From: Ditylenchus dipsaci
Lineage: Eukaryota > Nematoda > Chromadorea > Rhabditida > Anguinidae
Direction: 5' to 3'
Length of the DNA: 64,000 nucleotides
Assembly: GCA_004194705.1 (NCBI GenBank)
Contig: SADC01000064.1
Coordinates: forward strand, 228,276-292,275
Part shown: piece by piece, positions 32,261 through 43,325 of the stretch
How positions within the stretch are numbered: position 1 is the first letter of the stretch
Layout of the letters: each line of letters starts with the position of its first letter
Translations under genes and position numbers: made by a program
The notes under the pieces: model-generated
Database searches by the model: none
What the model was told of the DNA's origin: nothing
Seen by the model: the letters and a program-made list of their open reading frames with translations, nothing else

Positions 32261-33232
32261 TCATTTTAATTTAAATTTATTTATTATTTAAATTTAATTT
32301 AATTTAATACTTTTTGTCTCGAGCGATATTCAAAATTTGAAAGTATATTTTTACTTTGAGGGGCATTTGTATGAGCAATTTGACTACGCTGAACACGATT
32401 TTTTAGTTTCACTAGAAAAGAAAGAGTTTCACGTCAAAATGGTTTTAGGATATTTTTTTTTATTTTTTTTGGACTTTTGCTTAAAACTCCAAAACTGGTG
32501 TTTTCAATTGCTTCGGAACTATATGTGGTGCAGTTTTTCGTGCTCATCGTACCGCCTACCAAACCGTGCTCAGCTCATGATTCTGGGTAGGATAGCATGG
32601 TTTGATTTAACTTTCACGTAACGCAGAATTTTCGTGAACCGGAGGTGGATACCTAGGTACCTACCTACCTTCGAGGTAAATAGGTGTCAGGAAACACGTC
32701 GAATTATTAAAATAACATGACTTTTTTTGACGGAGGCACTCGATCTCGGCGCCGGAACATCACTGGTTGTGAGCTCATGGTTGATCAGAAAAAGTTGATG
32801 ACCAAGCACTTTTCGAATTTTTTTCGAAAAAAACAGAGGACCAAGATATTTTTGGGGGAATAGGGGGGAACCCTGGAATACATAAAGAGCGAACACATTC
32901 GAATAATACTCGTTTTTTTGAATTCAGATTAAATGAATGTAGGCATTTATTAAAATATTTATAAGTAATTAATGATGTTAATCTGTTATCAATTTTTTCT
33001 CATCGCAAAAAGTAAATAAAAAAATTATTAACATGTGAGGAAATTTTATCGTTTCCATAACTATGTGTTTAAATTTAAAAAACTTAACACTGTACCAAAT
33101 GTATGTGTGTAAATAAAAATTGTATTTATAAAAAAATTATATAATTTTTAAATAACATCACAAAAAATGAGTTTATCTCCTCTGTAGTATCAGAGATAAT
33201 TTGCTTGTTTAATTGTCTGTGGACATTTGATC
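32261..33232. other. No gene or element recognised
   Basis: AT-rich. A partial copy of the GCTGAACACGA phrase is at about 32388 and a CCTACCTACC run near 32658. Open frames are short and low in complexity. Confidence 0.5.
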
Positions 33233-33486
33233 TACCGTATTTCCTCTAATAACTCACCCGGGTGAGTTATTTTTTGGATCGCTGAAAATCGGAAAAATTT
33301 GAGGTCGATCTCGAGATTTTTGGGTGAAAATATGAAATTTAAAACCGGAATCGGTAGAGCTCGTGGGAATTAAGAAAACGCAATAAACAGCTTTGCAAAA
33401 TATTTGTTCCGAGCTGAGATATAGACTCTCAAAGTTGAGGGGGGTGAGTTATTAGAGCAGGGTGAGTTATTAGAGGAAATACGGTA
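33233..33486. mobile_element. 254-bp miniature element, TACCGTATTTCCTCTAATAA ends
   Basis: Perfect inverted ends TACCGTATTTCCTCTAATAA / TTATTAGAGGAAATACGGTA with GAGTTATTAGAG units inside. Second full copy of the 30786 family; half copies lie at 45770-45908 and in the third repeat copy near 63664-63800. Confidence 0.85.
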
Positions 33487-33569
33487 TTTAGTTTTTTAAA
33501 GTGTTCTTGTTTGTTTTCCGGTCAATTTTTTTTAATAAAAGCTTGGAATCTCATGAGTCAATTGTCAGT

Positions 33570-34015
33570 GCTACTCTACTTTGGGCGTCCATTGTCGCTT
33601 TAGGCGTCCAATAGAAAAATCCGGCGTCCTATGGACTCGATTAAAAAATTTTAGGCGTCCAATTAATTAGACGTCTAATGTTTTTTCACAGCAGTAACTG
33701 TAGTCATCGTTGAATTAATAGTCATATTTTATGGTCAGAAAAAAATTTAATTAATACCTGATCTAGGCTCAATATATAATTAGGTCTTAATTTTTTTTTA
33801 TAAAAACGAAAAGTTTTAACCGTATTTTACTTGCTCATTTACGCCCTCGAATTCATGATTTCCGCCCTCAAATTTTGTTTTTATCCAGTGAAATTATTTT
33901 GTCTTGCGAGTTTAAATTATTTTTTATTGGCTCAAATCGAAAACACCCGTCAAAATCATTAAATCTCCCGTCAAATTTTCAAAATTTTCCCGTCAAATTT
34001 TTCGTTCTCGGTGTA
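33570..34015. repeat. Short tandem phrases TTAGGCGTCCAAT and CCCGTCAAATTTTC
   Basis: About five GGCGTCC-type units at 33585-33680 and about six CGCCCTCAAATT / CCCGTCAAATTT units at 33840-34005. They resemble one arm of the tandem-phrase foldbacks but no inverted partner was found nearby. Confidence 0.5.
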
Positions 34016-34266
34016 TATTTTTCAATTTTTTTATTTTTTTGCATTAGCATGTAGCCCTGAATCTCTATTTTCTGATAAGCTATTTACTAACTTGATACAA
34101 TTTTGAAAAACGGGAGAAAAATTGGGTTTTTCAAAACTACACCTTTTTTTCAAAATAAATTGTTCTTCCATTTTTCGAAACTGTATCAAGCTAGTTGATA
34201 GCTTATCAGAAACTAGAGATTCAGAGCTACATGCTAATGCAAAAAAATTGAAAGGTATACACCGAG
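34016..34266. repeat. Foldback, about 115-bp arms
   Basis: CTCGGTGTATATTTTTCAAT near 34015 and its complement ending at about 34266, with CTGATAAGCTATTTACTAAC matching in the inner arm. Confidence 0.75.
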
Positions 34267-35074
34267 AATCTTAAATAGAAAGTGAAAGTGAGAGTGAAAG
34301 GATTGTCGGCTGTTCAATGAAGAGTAAGAGTGAAGGTAAAAATCTACTGATTGGACACAAGCTTTTAGTCATCTTAAAACAACAGCGGGATCAAAAAAAG
34401 GTGTCTCGGATTGTACAAAAAAAACCATAAACGTGAGTCCAAAAAGCGAAGACGTATGCACATTTTCTATGAAATTCAATTTTTTACAAAATTTTACGCT
34501 AACTTAAAATTGTTTCTCAAAGAGAAGGACCGGCCTAAGCAAGGGTAATTAAATTGCCGGGGACCTTTTAAGGTGGCCTTATATCAGAGGGTGGCTTTGT
34601 ATAGAATGGCCTTATATCGGGGGTGAACTTTAGCTGGTTTCTTTGCTACCCAACCACATCGGTCATATTTTGCTGACCCGGCTGCCACCTCGTTTTCGAA
34701 AGGTCGGACCGGAAAAGTCCGGAAAAAATTTCTCGTTCGAAATTTTCAAAAAGTGAAATTTTTTTAGGAACCATATCATTCGAAAATTCTGTCTTGTCTT
34801 TGTCTAAAAATCAATCTTGAACTTTTAAGAGCATTTTAATTAACAAAAATACCAACACAAAATAGCACAGCATATATTGTTGAATGAAAAAAAAATTGTT
34901 GTGAAATTTTGGCCGTTTGAGCGACCATCTAGCGCCAGTACGACGCGAGTAGCACGTTTTAATATAAAAAAGTTTCAAAAAAATTTGTGTCGAAATCTCG
35001 TGTAAATTCTGTGAGAACAGAATCTCTTCTTAAACCCAGCAACTAGTATAACACATAAAATATACAGCGAAAGT
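34267..35074. other. No gene recognised
   Basis: GTGAAAGTGAGAGTGAAAG short repeat near 34282; GGTGGCCTTATATCAGAGGG-type units at 34571-34630 resemble a miniature-element end. Otherwise AT-rich without signal. Confidence 0.45.
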
Positions 35075-35626
35075 TAGATAAATTATGGTTGGAATAAATA
35101 AATCATATACTGCGGAGATTTCTGAAAATTTTGGAAATCGGCCAGGCAAGGACTTACGTACATATTTTTTTTAAATGTGACTGTTTTTTGTGTCAAACTG
35201 TACACATGAACTTACGGTGATAATAAACATTTTAAGTTGGCTACTATTAACCAAGAAATTTTCGAACTGCTCTCTAAAGGAAATAGATGCGATACAATAT
35301 ATGAGTGTTTATCAACGTCATCAAGCATGAAAATGTTGAGAATCTTATTTAAAAATAATTGTGCTTCAGTATAGAATCCAACCCTCATGCAGAGTGCTGA
35401 GATGAAAGAGATTACCTCAAATTCGGGTTTCTCGACCCCAATTCATGAGGAAGCCGGACAATGTCTCTTTAAAGGTTTGACTTTATTGCGAATACTAAAA
35501 CTACATATCATTCAAACATCATCTTCGAAAAATATTGTAAAAACGCTATCTAAAAAAGTTTTCAAATCTTTTTACGGTCCTTTTCTAGCTAAACGAACCT
35601 CTTTCCCGCATACTCGGATTTTCTGA
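35075..35626 (+). CDS. Coding-like blocks, unidentified
   Basis: Three plus-strand blocks look protein-coding: MVGINKSYTAEISENFGNRP (from about 35085), then LATINQEIFELLSKGNRCDT (from about 35237) and, in continuing frame after a TAG, SAEMKEITSNSGFSTPIHEE (from about 35393), with a stop at 35624. The first stop is spanned by GTATAG...ATGCAG, only 24 bases, too short for a usual intron, so this is probably a remnant. I recognise no domain. Confidence 0.3.
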
Positions 35627-35961
35627 CAAGTGGCCTAAAAAACCACTTCCTGAACTCGTTTTTTGGGCACTTATTACACCTTCTAGCTAGAAATTTTCAA
35701 ATTTTGTTGAAAACAAATTCTTCTCACGCTGCAGGGAGCGATGGTTTTCAAGAACTATTTTATCGAGATAATTTACATTTCGCTCACCGGAGCTAGGCAA
35801 AAGACTCTCTAAATGCATTTTAAATCAAGAATCTTGCTCAGACACACGTGCCAGAAAGGTCTGTGCGTGCGTTTTCTAGTCTATCGCAAGCGACACTGGA
35901 TGCATGAAAAGCACATGCATGCCAGAGTTTCTACGTGCGGCAGACTTCGGAAGGTAAAAAG

Positions 35962-36316
35962 GGCTGTACGAAATTTGGTAACAAAACATTTTGGTAACAG
36001 CGAAATTTGGTAACAGCGAAATTTGGTAACAAAATTTTTTTGGTAACAGCGAAATTTGATAACAGCGAAATTTGGTAACAGCGAAATTTGGTAACAAATT
36101 TTTGAAGAAAATTAAAATTAAAAAATTAATAAGAAAATTTTTTTGGTAACGGTGAATTTTAACAACACTTCTTTCTTTCTATCTACGTTACCAAAATGTT
36201 GGTTACCAATTTCGCTGTTACCAACTTTCGCTGTTACCAAAATGTTTGTTACCAAATTTCGCTGTTACCAAATTTCGCTGTTACCAAAATGTTTTGTTAC
36301 CAAATTTCGTACAGCC
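35962..36316. mobile_element. Foldback with GGTAACAGCGAAATTT arrays
   Basis: Ends GGCTGTACGAAATTTGGTAA and its complement. About six units of GGTAACAGCGAAATTT on the left (35978-36095) and the same inverted on the right (36185-36310). GGTAAAA(A)AG/GGTAAAAG flanks both sides, an approximate 8-bp duplication. Confidence 0.8.
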
Positions 36317-37370
36317 GGTAAAAGCTGTTCAATGTGCATAATTTGTTAAGGCAGATACTTTAAATTAACCATTTACTCCTGAGAAGTGGGAGGCATTTTT
36401 TTTTAATTTTAAGAATGACCAAACAAAAATGCTAGAATCGTTTCTGTGAAAGTCTTTTACATATATGCTTCTTTTAAAGTGTTAAGCACAAAAAGTTAAT
36501 TCAGAAGGTGATTTCACGTCAGTTTTCTAAAATCTCAGCATGGGGAACTGAAGAAGTTACTTTTTACTATACTATCCAAACTGAAATTCATATGTTCTTT
36601 CAAAAAATGTCACATTTTTGACAAATATTTTACATTTTGTATCTTTTAGAAACGGATTTTTTTTCTTTTTATGTAATTTACTTTTGATTTTTTCGAAAAA
36701 AGTAGAAACTTTTGGTCTTGTTCTTTCCGAACTTTTCTCTAGGTTGGATTTCGCATTTTTTCCAGTATTTTTTGATTCTGGAACCTGAAATAATTTGTTT
36801 TATTGTTCAGTTTAAGTTCATTTTATTTGTTCTTAACATCCACGATTCAGTCTCATCTAATTTTTTCACCACTCTTGGAACCTGTAATTTTCCTCAGATA
36901 TATAGATCAAATCACACTATCTTATCTGTACTTGGCTTAAATTGGGTTTTTCGAAAGGAAGTTTTGTCACGTTTTGTTTTTTGTGTATTGTGAAAATATG
37001 AAAAGAACACGTCTCAGAGTTCCGATAGATGCATATAATATAGACATATTAGGGAAAAAACATTTTGGCCGAAATTTGACTTTTTGTCACTTTACTCTTT
37101 GTTGCTACCGTACGCTGTTTTAATGGCTCGATTCGATTTCTTAAAAAAATTATAACGACTCTAAAAACATTTTTCTATCGGTCTAAAGAGTGAGCGTTTG
37201 TGTCGGCTCGATCCCTTGATGTGTTTCTTGCAAATCGGCGCTCCAACCATATGAGCTAACAATTCGCCCCAGCCTGTTTTTTATTTCTCTGCTATTTGCC
37301 TTTCTTACAAAAGTGGTTGGAATGTGATTTCACTCGATAAAGTTTGCAAGGATATTTTTTATGCTTTAGT
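36317..37370. other. No gene recognised
   Basis: AT-rich, low-complexity open frames only. A degenerate tRNA-like block (GGCTCGATCCC with CATATGAGCTAAC) is near 37205-37265. Confidence 0.45.
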
Positions 37371-37662
37371 TCTGGGTGCAGGATCAAAATACCCAAAGAA
37401 AAAATACCCAATATGCGTATTTTGCGGATAATGCACACAGCATATAATATGCATCGTAGACATCATCGAGCAGAAAACGTACTAATAAGACTAAAATCTT
37501 TAGACAATATGCATACCGTATTCTCTCTAATAATCCCACTGTGGGATTATATCTCAATCACCCCCAAGGGTGTGGGATTATTAGAGAGTGTGGGATTATT
37601 GTTCGATCACCACCTGGTCCTTAAAGTCATAAATCAAACAAACGAATCAGACCAAAGATTAT

Positions 37663-38631
37663 TTATTTATCCCAAAAGAACCCATCACAACTCAAAAAAA
37701 ATTTCCTCCTCAATAACTTCATCCTCCGCGCTGAAACTTCCGCTGCAGTTTCCATGGCTCTCGCTTCCTTCAGCATCTCGAAACCTTCCGGGATAGGGCC
37801 ATGCGCCTTGAAGCAGTGGATAAAGTCGTCTTCACTTCCATCGCCAGCATTAGTCAGACCGCATACTGAAAAACTGAGATTGTGGTTATGATCAGCTTGG
37901 ATGTGAGGCTAAAATGAACTAACCCTTGAAGCAATTAATGACTTGATTATTTAGTAGAGCATCCCAAGCGCGCAGGATCCAGTCCAAGTACACTTCCATC
38001 GAAGCAGCCCACGTACTTTATGAACTGGATGATCTTCGAAACGTAGTCGAGATGCGGTTTTCGGCAGACCGTGGTACCTCGACGTGAAGTGAAATTGTGA
38101 ATCTTCATGAACTTTTGTAACCAGCCATCGCTCGCCTTAATAAATAAATTCAATTAGTTGAAGGTGTAAATTATCAACCCTACCTTGAAATTCTTATCGG
38201 TCAGCTTGAACTCCTTCTCCGCCTGACGCTGGATCATCTGTCGGGAAACGTTCTTCTTTGCGTGTCTATTTAGCTGGAACTTCTTTGCCAGCTCCGTGTC
38301 AAGATGCTCATTCTTCACAGATCTTCCTCCGCCTGGTAGACGCTTCGCATGCTTGGAACTTGACCTAAAATGATAAGGATAATGCAAATACTTGAGAGTT
38401 TCTTGAGCTTGTTCACGAATCTCCTGACACTTGCTTACGAATTTCCTGTTCCTTGTCCATACAGTCATAGACGAGCCTGCGACTGATTACGTAGTGCTTG
38501 CTGGCTGAGTTCTTCGATCCCCCGCTAGCCGACTGGATCACCTTGAGCTTGAATTCCGCACTGTACTTTCTATGCTTGCGAGTTAGACTGTCGATCCCAT
38601 TAACTGAACTTTCTTCATGAGCTCTAGACAT
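37663..38631 (-). pseudogene. pogo-like transposase lacking the DDE core
   Basis: The ATG is at 38631-38629. The N-terminus carries a Brinker/pogo-type helix-turn-helix: RKHRKYSAEFKLKVIQSAS, then SASKHYVISRRLVYD. After an intron-like gap comes a CENP-B/Tc5-type HTH: RLPGGGRSVKNEHLDTELAK, NVSRQMIQRQAEKEF and, after a 47-base intron (GTAGGG...TTATTAAG), ASDGWLQKFMKIHNFTSRRG. The frame then passes straight to C-terminal phrases WILRAWDALLNNQVINCFK and CGLTNAGDGSEDDFIHCFKA, ending TAA 37663-37665. The roughly 150-200 residues with the catalytic Asp/Asp/Glu that normally lie between are absent. At least one frame change occurs at the deletion joint (about 38000). It could encode a DNA-binding fragment but not an active transposase. 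Confidence 0.75.
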
Positions 38632-38719
38632 CTAGTAGAGGGCTGAATGTTGTGGATGAAAATGGCAAGAGTACTCGTTTCGACGTCCAAAGCCCAATTA
38701 ATTTTCATACTTTAAACGG

Positions 38720-38807
38720 TCTTACATATGGGTTGAATTACGACTATGTCTATAACTTCTACACGTGTAGTCTAGCAGGAAGGTTCCCACTTTTTACGTT
38801 ACTACAA
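38720..38807 (-). repeat. Diverged solo LTR of the 17942 TRIM family
   Basis: TTACATATGGGTTGAATTAC through CTTCTACACGTGTAG to CCCACTTTTTACGTTACTACA matches, with several substitutions, the reverse complement of the 88-bp LTR at 17942-18029. No interior or second LTR is nearby. Confidence 0.65.
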
Positions 38808-39077
38808 AAATACAGAATGCCTGAAATTCAGATTTCGAGCTCGAATTTTCCTACTGTGGGATTATTAGAGACTGTGGGTTTATTAGAGAGTGTGGGATTA
38901 TATTCCAATTAACCTCTGGGATGTGGGATTATTAGAGACTGTGGGTTTATTAGAGTTGTGGAATTATTAGAGCGAATACGGTATTGGGTATTTCGTCCTT
39001 GGGTATTTTGTCTTTGGGTATTTTGTGATTGGGTATTTTGTCTTTGGTATTTTGATTCTGCACCTTAGTTCTGGTCT

Positions 39078-39605
39078 TACTGATTGATGTTGTGGATATT
39101 GATAATCAGAAACTTCTTCACTCTGATTTATTGCTCGATCTTCTTGATCAATTTTTTTTTGTGAGTCTCCATGTTTTTTGTTTTTTTCGTGATGTTCTTT
39201 ATAATAATTCGCGTAGGCATTTTGATATTGATCATATTTTCTACAAAATCCTACTTCACTTTTTGCATTTGCTGCCTTGAAAAAAAAAGAGATAATAATT
39301 CTCTGTACAGTTTTAGATATTTATTCCAAGCATTTTTACTTTCTTTTATTATTCTGTATTTGCTGCCGAATTCGACTGGGACGAGAATAAGATCAGCTAG
39401 TTTTCGTTTCAATGTATTACCGTTTTCTGAATAAAATTAGTCAATGTTTTAGTTGAATTTGGTCTTATTTCTTTTTGGGTTTTTTCATTAAGAGCATGCT
39501 GGCAAGCAGCACAAAATTCACTGCGAGGAGCTCTCTGATCTGAGCCCCACCCTAATTTCATCCCTCTGAGTCAAATCTGCAAAGCGGGCATTTTTTTTCG
39601 CAAAT
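39078..39605. other. No gene recognised
   Basis: T-rich, low-complexity open frames only. Confidence 0.5.
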
Positions 39606-39845
39606 ATTAGGTCGTGTCAGAAGTTCGCTGCTTTTTTCAAAAAGCAATATTTTTGGCGTTCCGTTTTCACTATAGATTTTTTTTATCAATTTTTCAAAAG
39701 TTCACTAATGATTTTGTAGCGAAGGTTTTCAGCTAGAAAATGAGTGGTGAATTTATAGAAAATTGATAAAAAGTCCAAGGTAAAAACAATATGCCACAAA
39801 TATTGCTTTTGGAAAAAACGGTGCAAACTTTTGACACGACCTAAT
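39606..39845. mobile_element. About 240-bp miniature element, TTAGGTCGTGTCA ends
   Basis: TATTAGGTCGTGTCAGAAGT and its complement ACTTTTGACACGACCTAATA bracket a palindromic body (AGCAATATTTTTGG / CCACAAATATTGCT). No coding content. Confidence 0.7.
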
Positions 39846-40934
39846 ATTTTCAAAAAAAAAATGTTTCTCAGGTTACAAAATGGCGTAGTCAAAATTTTAA
39901 TGTTGAAGATAATATATTAAAAGCTTTGTATGCTTCAAAAGCTCATTCATACAAATAACCTTAAGCCACATTCAAAATCAGCGACTTAAATTACAGCTGT
40001 ATTATAAAATGCCCTAGCCATCGCAAAATTTGCATTTTCACAAAGCGGAAAAAACGTCTTATATTAATGTTATATTAATGATACCCATTTTCTACTGGTA
40101 TACAATAAATTAAAACATCAGCCACGGACCCTCGAAAAATCTACTCTGAAAGCTGCCAAAATAGGGAGTTATGGCACGTATGAAGTTAAAGTAAATTTCG
40201 ATAAATTCACTCTAACAAACAAGTGGTTGAATCACCAAAGAAAAACAGCCGGTTTTATGATTTGTAGAATCTCTATTATTCTACAAGGTACAACACTTTA
40301 AAACCAGTATGTTTTGACCATACGGAGCTTTTGACTTTAAGGGGGCGTTTCCACGCACTTTATTCATAATCGAAGCGGAAATGACAGGTCCCATGGGCTT
40401 CAGCACTTCGCGTTTCTCCTGTTTGAGCAAAGTTTTTCTGTGTTATTGACTAAGAAATTTTGTATTCGCCAAAAAACAAAAAAATGTGAGAATACTTTCT
40501 GAATAAAAGCAATGATTTACATTAGTGACTTGCTGTTCAAATGCGTCTCATTTTGTGTCAACGTCAGCGAGAGCATGTGAGCTTTCCGAAACATTATAAA
40601 CAAACCGTAAAGGAAGTGCTCGCAGATACTGATGAACATTTTCACTAAAACATCGTTTTCGAGAAAAATAAAACTTAGAATTAAATTGACAAGAAATAAT
40701 TTTCAACGCTATGAAATTCGAAAATTTTTCACACAAAAAAGAGTATTGAAAGGGCTAAAGAATTAGTTGAAATTAAAAAGCGAGTTTCAGTCAGTCAGTC
40801 CAGTCAGTTCTGTATGTGTTGGAGAGAAGTGAATTTTACGCTTGCAGTGGGCAGCATAATTACAGTTGAAAATATGCTTTTTAAAAAAATCATGAAATGA
40901 AACAAAAAAGCCTGTTTTAAAATGTGTTTTCAAA
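39846..40934. other. No gene recognised
   Basis: 3' flank of the 40935-41366 gene. It has a short CAGTCAGTCAGTCCAGTCAG run at about 40789. Nothing else stands out. Confidence 0.45.
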
Positions 40935-41366
40935 TTAAGGTTTTGAAAATACATTTTTATAAGCTGTTTCGGTTAATATAATAATATTTATTTTATTAAA
41001 CCAACCTAAAAATATTTCTTCTGAATTATTATTTTCAACTTTTATCAAATCTGTTGCAGTGTCCGTTTTTCTTTCTTTTATTTTGTTTAAGTCTAGTTGT
41101 TGTGTTGTTTTATTAAAAATAAATTTTATTGCTCTTTCTACATCTTCTAGAGTGTTGGTTCCAAAATCCGGGTTATAATGTTCTGCAAACTGTGCAAATT
41201 CTCTAAGTGCTTTTATTACTATTGGGTTATCTGTGTCATGAGCTGAGTCAATGACTTTTTCAGGCTGCGCGATTTCTCCCAACGCATTTTCCTCTACTAC
41301 TTTCACTTGCCTCGCGCATTGAAGTGAGTTAGCTAGCAATGTAATAAAAAACGTGGAAATAATCAT
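40935..41366 (-). CDS. Putative small secreted protein, 143 residues
   Basis: ATG 41366-41364 begins MIISTFFITLLANSLQCA, a classical signal peptide (hydrophobic core, Ala/Cys near the likely cut). The mature part is acidic and helical: VVEENALGEIAQPEKVIDSA, then ALREFAQFAEHYNPDFG and LEDVERAIKFIFNKTTQQLD, with one N-glycosylation-type NKT. The stop is at 40937-40935. A strong acceptor, ATCTTTTCAG, lies 11 bases before the ATG, as expected for trans-splicing of a leader or a short upstream exon. An extended frame to 41519 exists but lacks a reason to be used. The last 20 or so residues might be intron read-through. The family is not recognised. Confidence 0.6.
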   Translation of the reverse strand: MIISTFFITLLANSLQCARQVKVVEENALGEIAQPEKVIDSAHDTDNPIVIKALREFAQFAEHYNPDFGTNTLEDVERAIKFIFNKTTQQLDLNKIKERKTDTATDLIKVENNNSEEIFLGWFNKINIIILTETAYKNVFSKP

Positions 41367-41759
41367 TACAAAATATGCTGAAAAGATCTGAATAAAAGTA
41401 TAAATTATAGCATAAGCGCAGTCAGATAATATTAAAAAAGAGGTAGGTTTGATGCTTAAAACACATGGTTCGCCTACTGTTTGCACATCACGTCCACCCC
41501 TTGCACTGAGTGCATTCATTCTTCTTTTGTTCTTTTTTCTTTCAACTTTTTCAGGTTTTTATCAAGTGCGTTCGCTAGAGTGAAAAATACAACTCGCTGT
41601 GCATTATAATAACAACTTCCGCATTTTTGATTTGACGACTTCCTTCTCTCCTTCAGAGTCACTCAAGTAGTTAGCGATGAAATCTATGAATGCTGTAAAA
41701 TAAGGAGTTCAACAACCAAAAACGATTGCACAACAAGAAAATATTTAAATAATCGAGTA

Positions 41760-41899
41760 TTTTAATGGGAGCCGCTAAATTAGAGGGGGCCGCTGAATTA
41801 GAGGGGGCTGCTAAATTTTTCAACTGCCACCTGGGGGGCCGCTAAATTAGAGGGGGCCGCTAAATTGGGAGGGGGCGCATAATTAGAGGAAATACGGTA
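41760..41899. repeat. Half element with GCTAAATTAGAGGGGGCC units
   Basis: Five or six units of CCGCTAAATTAGAGGGGG end in ATAATTAGAGGAAATACGGTA, the same terminus as the 33233 family. No left partner was found. Confidence 0.6.
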
Positions 41900-41984
41900 A
41901 ACAAAAAATTTATTTTCGGCTATATTGCGGCTATTTAGTCAACTATATAGCCATTTATCATACTTAGTTTTCTGGCGATTTGAT

Positions 41985-42425
41985 TTGCCACCTGGTTACT
42001 ACTACCTGCGTATGACGATTCGGGCACCACCGCTTGGGCAGCATCACCTGAATAACACTACCTGAGCAACAACACATGGACAGCACCACCTGGGTATGAC
42101 CACCTGAATACCTCTAAAAGGGTACCACAACCCGGCACCATCACCTGAATACCCTTGAATACACTACCACGTGGGCACCACCATCTGCGTGTGACCATCC
42201 GCGTGCTACCACCGGGCACAATCACCTGGGCAGCATCACCTGAATACCATTAACTGAGCACCACCACCTGGGCTCCAACATGTGGGTATGACTAGGCTCG
42301 GGGATTTGGGGTACCGGCGGGACTCGGGATTGGGATTCCAAAAATTTTCGGGATTGGGGATTCCCGCCAGGAAAATCCCGCGGATCCCGCGCGATTCGGG
42401 ATTTTTCAAAAAAACCGCGAAATGA
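41985..42425. repeat. ACCACCTGGGCA minisatellite, then GGGATTCCCG block
   Basis: At 41985-42290 there are about fifteen units around CACCTGGGTA / CACCTGAATA with irregular spacing. At 42295-42420 there are short GGGATTGGGGATTCCCGC-type units, resembling the CGGGA arrays of the 11183 hAT element. No open frame of note. Confidence 0.55.
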
Positions 42426-42888
42426 ATATTTTAACAAATTTTTTCATATTATATGGAATAAAATTGAGTTGGAAAGCTTTAAGTTACCACGGTAACTTAC
42501 CGGTAACTCACCACAGCCTGTATAACTTAACGAAAACCGGTAATTAACTGTAACTTGTACAGTAAACTTAGCTTGTACAGTTAATTGTTGCCAGTACAGT
42601 TAATCGTAGCTTGTACATTTTACTGTATAATTAACTGTAGAGTTAAAGTGGCCCTAGTATAGTAAACTGTAAAGTTTTACCTTTTATGAAACCAATCGAC
42701 AAAGTCAAATTCTTACGATTTTGGGAAACATATTGCGCTGACTACGTTTTTGTAAAAACAGCTAAACGGTTAAGTTGAAATAGGTCAGACCCGGCTAGGA
42801 AACGAACTGAAAATGTGCTTTTATATCAAGAGTGCACTGTAAAATGATAGAAACTGTTTCGGTAAATGGATAATATTCCTTTCTGACC
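42426..42888. other. No gene; GTACAGTTAA short repeats
   Basis: Five copies of TGTACAGTTAAT-like units at 42550-42670; a truncated TATCAAGAGTGCACTGTA miniature-element end at 42824-42841. Confidence 0.45.
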
Positions 42889-42889
42889 A

Positions 42890-43325
42890 TAGAATATTTT
42901 ATTTTGGCCATAGATTTTGAATGGCCATAGAATTCTTGTTTTTGGTCATAGATTTCTTCTGTTTGGCCATAGATTTTTTCTTTTTCCTCCGTACTCACTC
43001 AAAATTAAGTTTCAACCACGTTTTGAGATTTTATTGTGTCTGAAACACGCTGAAAAAATATTTTCAGGGTGCAAACGACATTTTTCGAGAATTTTTTTTT
43101 GGGAAAAAATATGCTTTTTGACTTGAGCAGCTAATCGTCGAAAAATTTTACCGAAAAAGTGTTGTTTGCACCCTGAAAATATTTTTTAAGCGTGTTTCAG
43201 AGAAAATAAAATCTCAAAAAGTCGTTGAAACATAATTTTGAGCGAGTACGGCGAAAAAGGAAAAAAATCTATGGCCAAAAAGAAGAAATCTATGGTCAAA
43301 AACAAGAATTTTATGTCCAAAAAAT
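42890..43325. mobile_element. Foldback with GGCCATAGATTTTTTC arrays
   Basis: The left array (GGCCATAGATTTT / GGTCATAGATTTCTT units, 42900-42985) pairs with the right array (43268-43325). The inner arms share TTTCAGGGTGCAAACGACA and its complement. Centre near 43115. No gene. Confidence 0.75.

Larger units (their letters stand above)
37514..38983. mobile_element. pogo-family element, TACCGTATT ends
   Basis: Inverted ends TACCGTATTCTCTCTAATAA and TTATTAGAGCGAATACGGTA, followed inside by repeated GTGGGATTATTAGAGAC units (right side 38855-38975). The termini match the miniature elements at 17533, 30786 and 33233, so this element is their likely relative. It carries a partial transposase (37663-38631) and a solo LTR (38720-38807). 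Confidence 0.75.
37371..39077. mobile_element. Foldback with GGGTATTTTGTCTTT units, hosting a pogo element
   Basis: The left arm GTTCTGGGTGCAGGATCAAA (37371 on), with TACCCAAAGAAAAAATACCC, pairs with a right arm of four GGGTATTTTGTCTTT units ending in GATTCTGCACCTTAGTTCTGG (38984-39077). The pogo-family element 37514-38983 lies between. Confidence 0.65.

Noticed and set aside
35380..35393. 24-base intron joining the coding-like blocks near 35370
   Set aside because: Too short for the introns supported elsewhere in the window (34-56 bases and longer); frameshift or decay is more likely.
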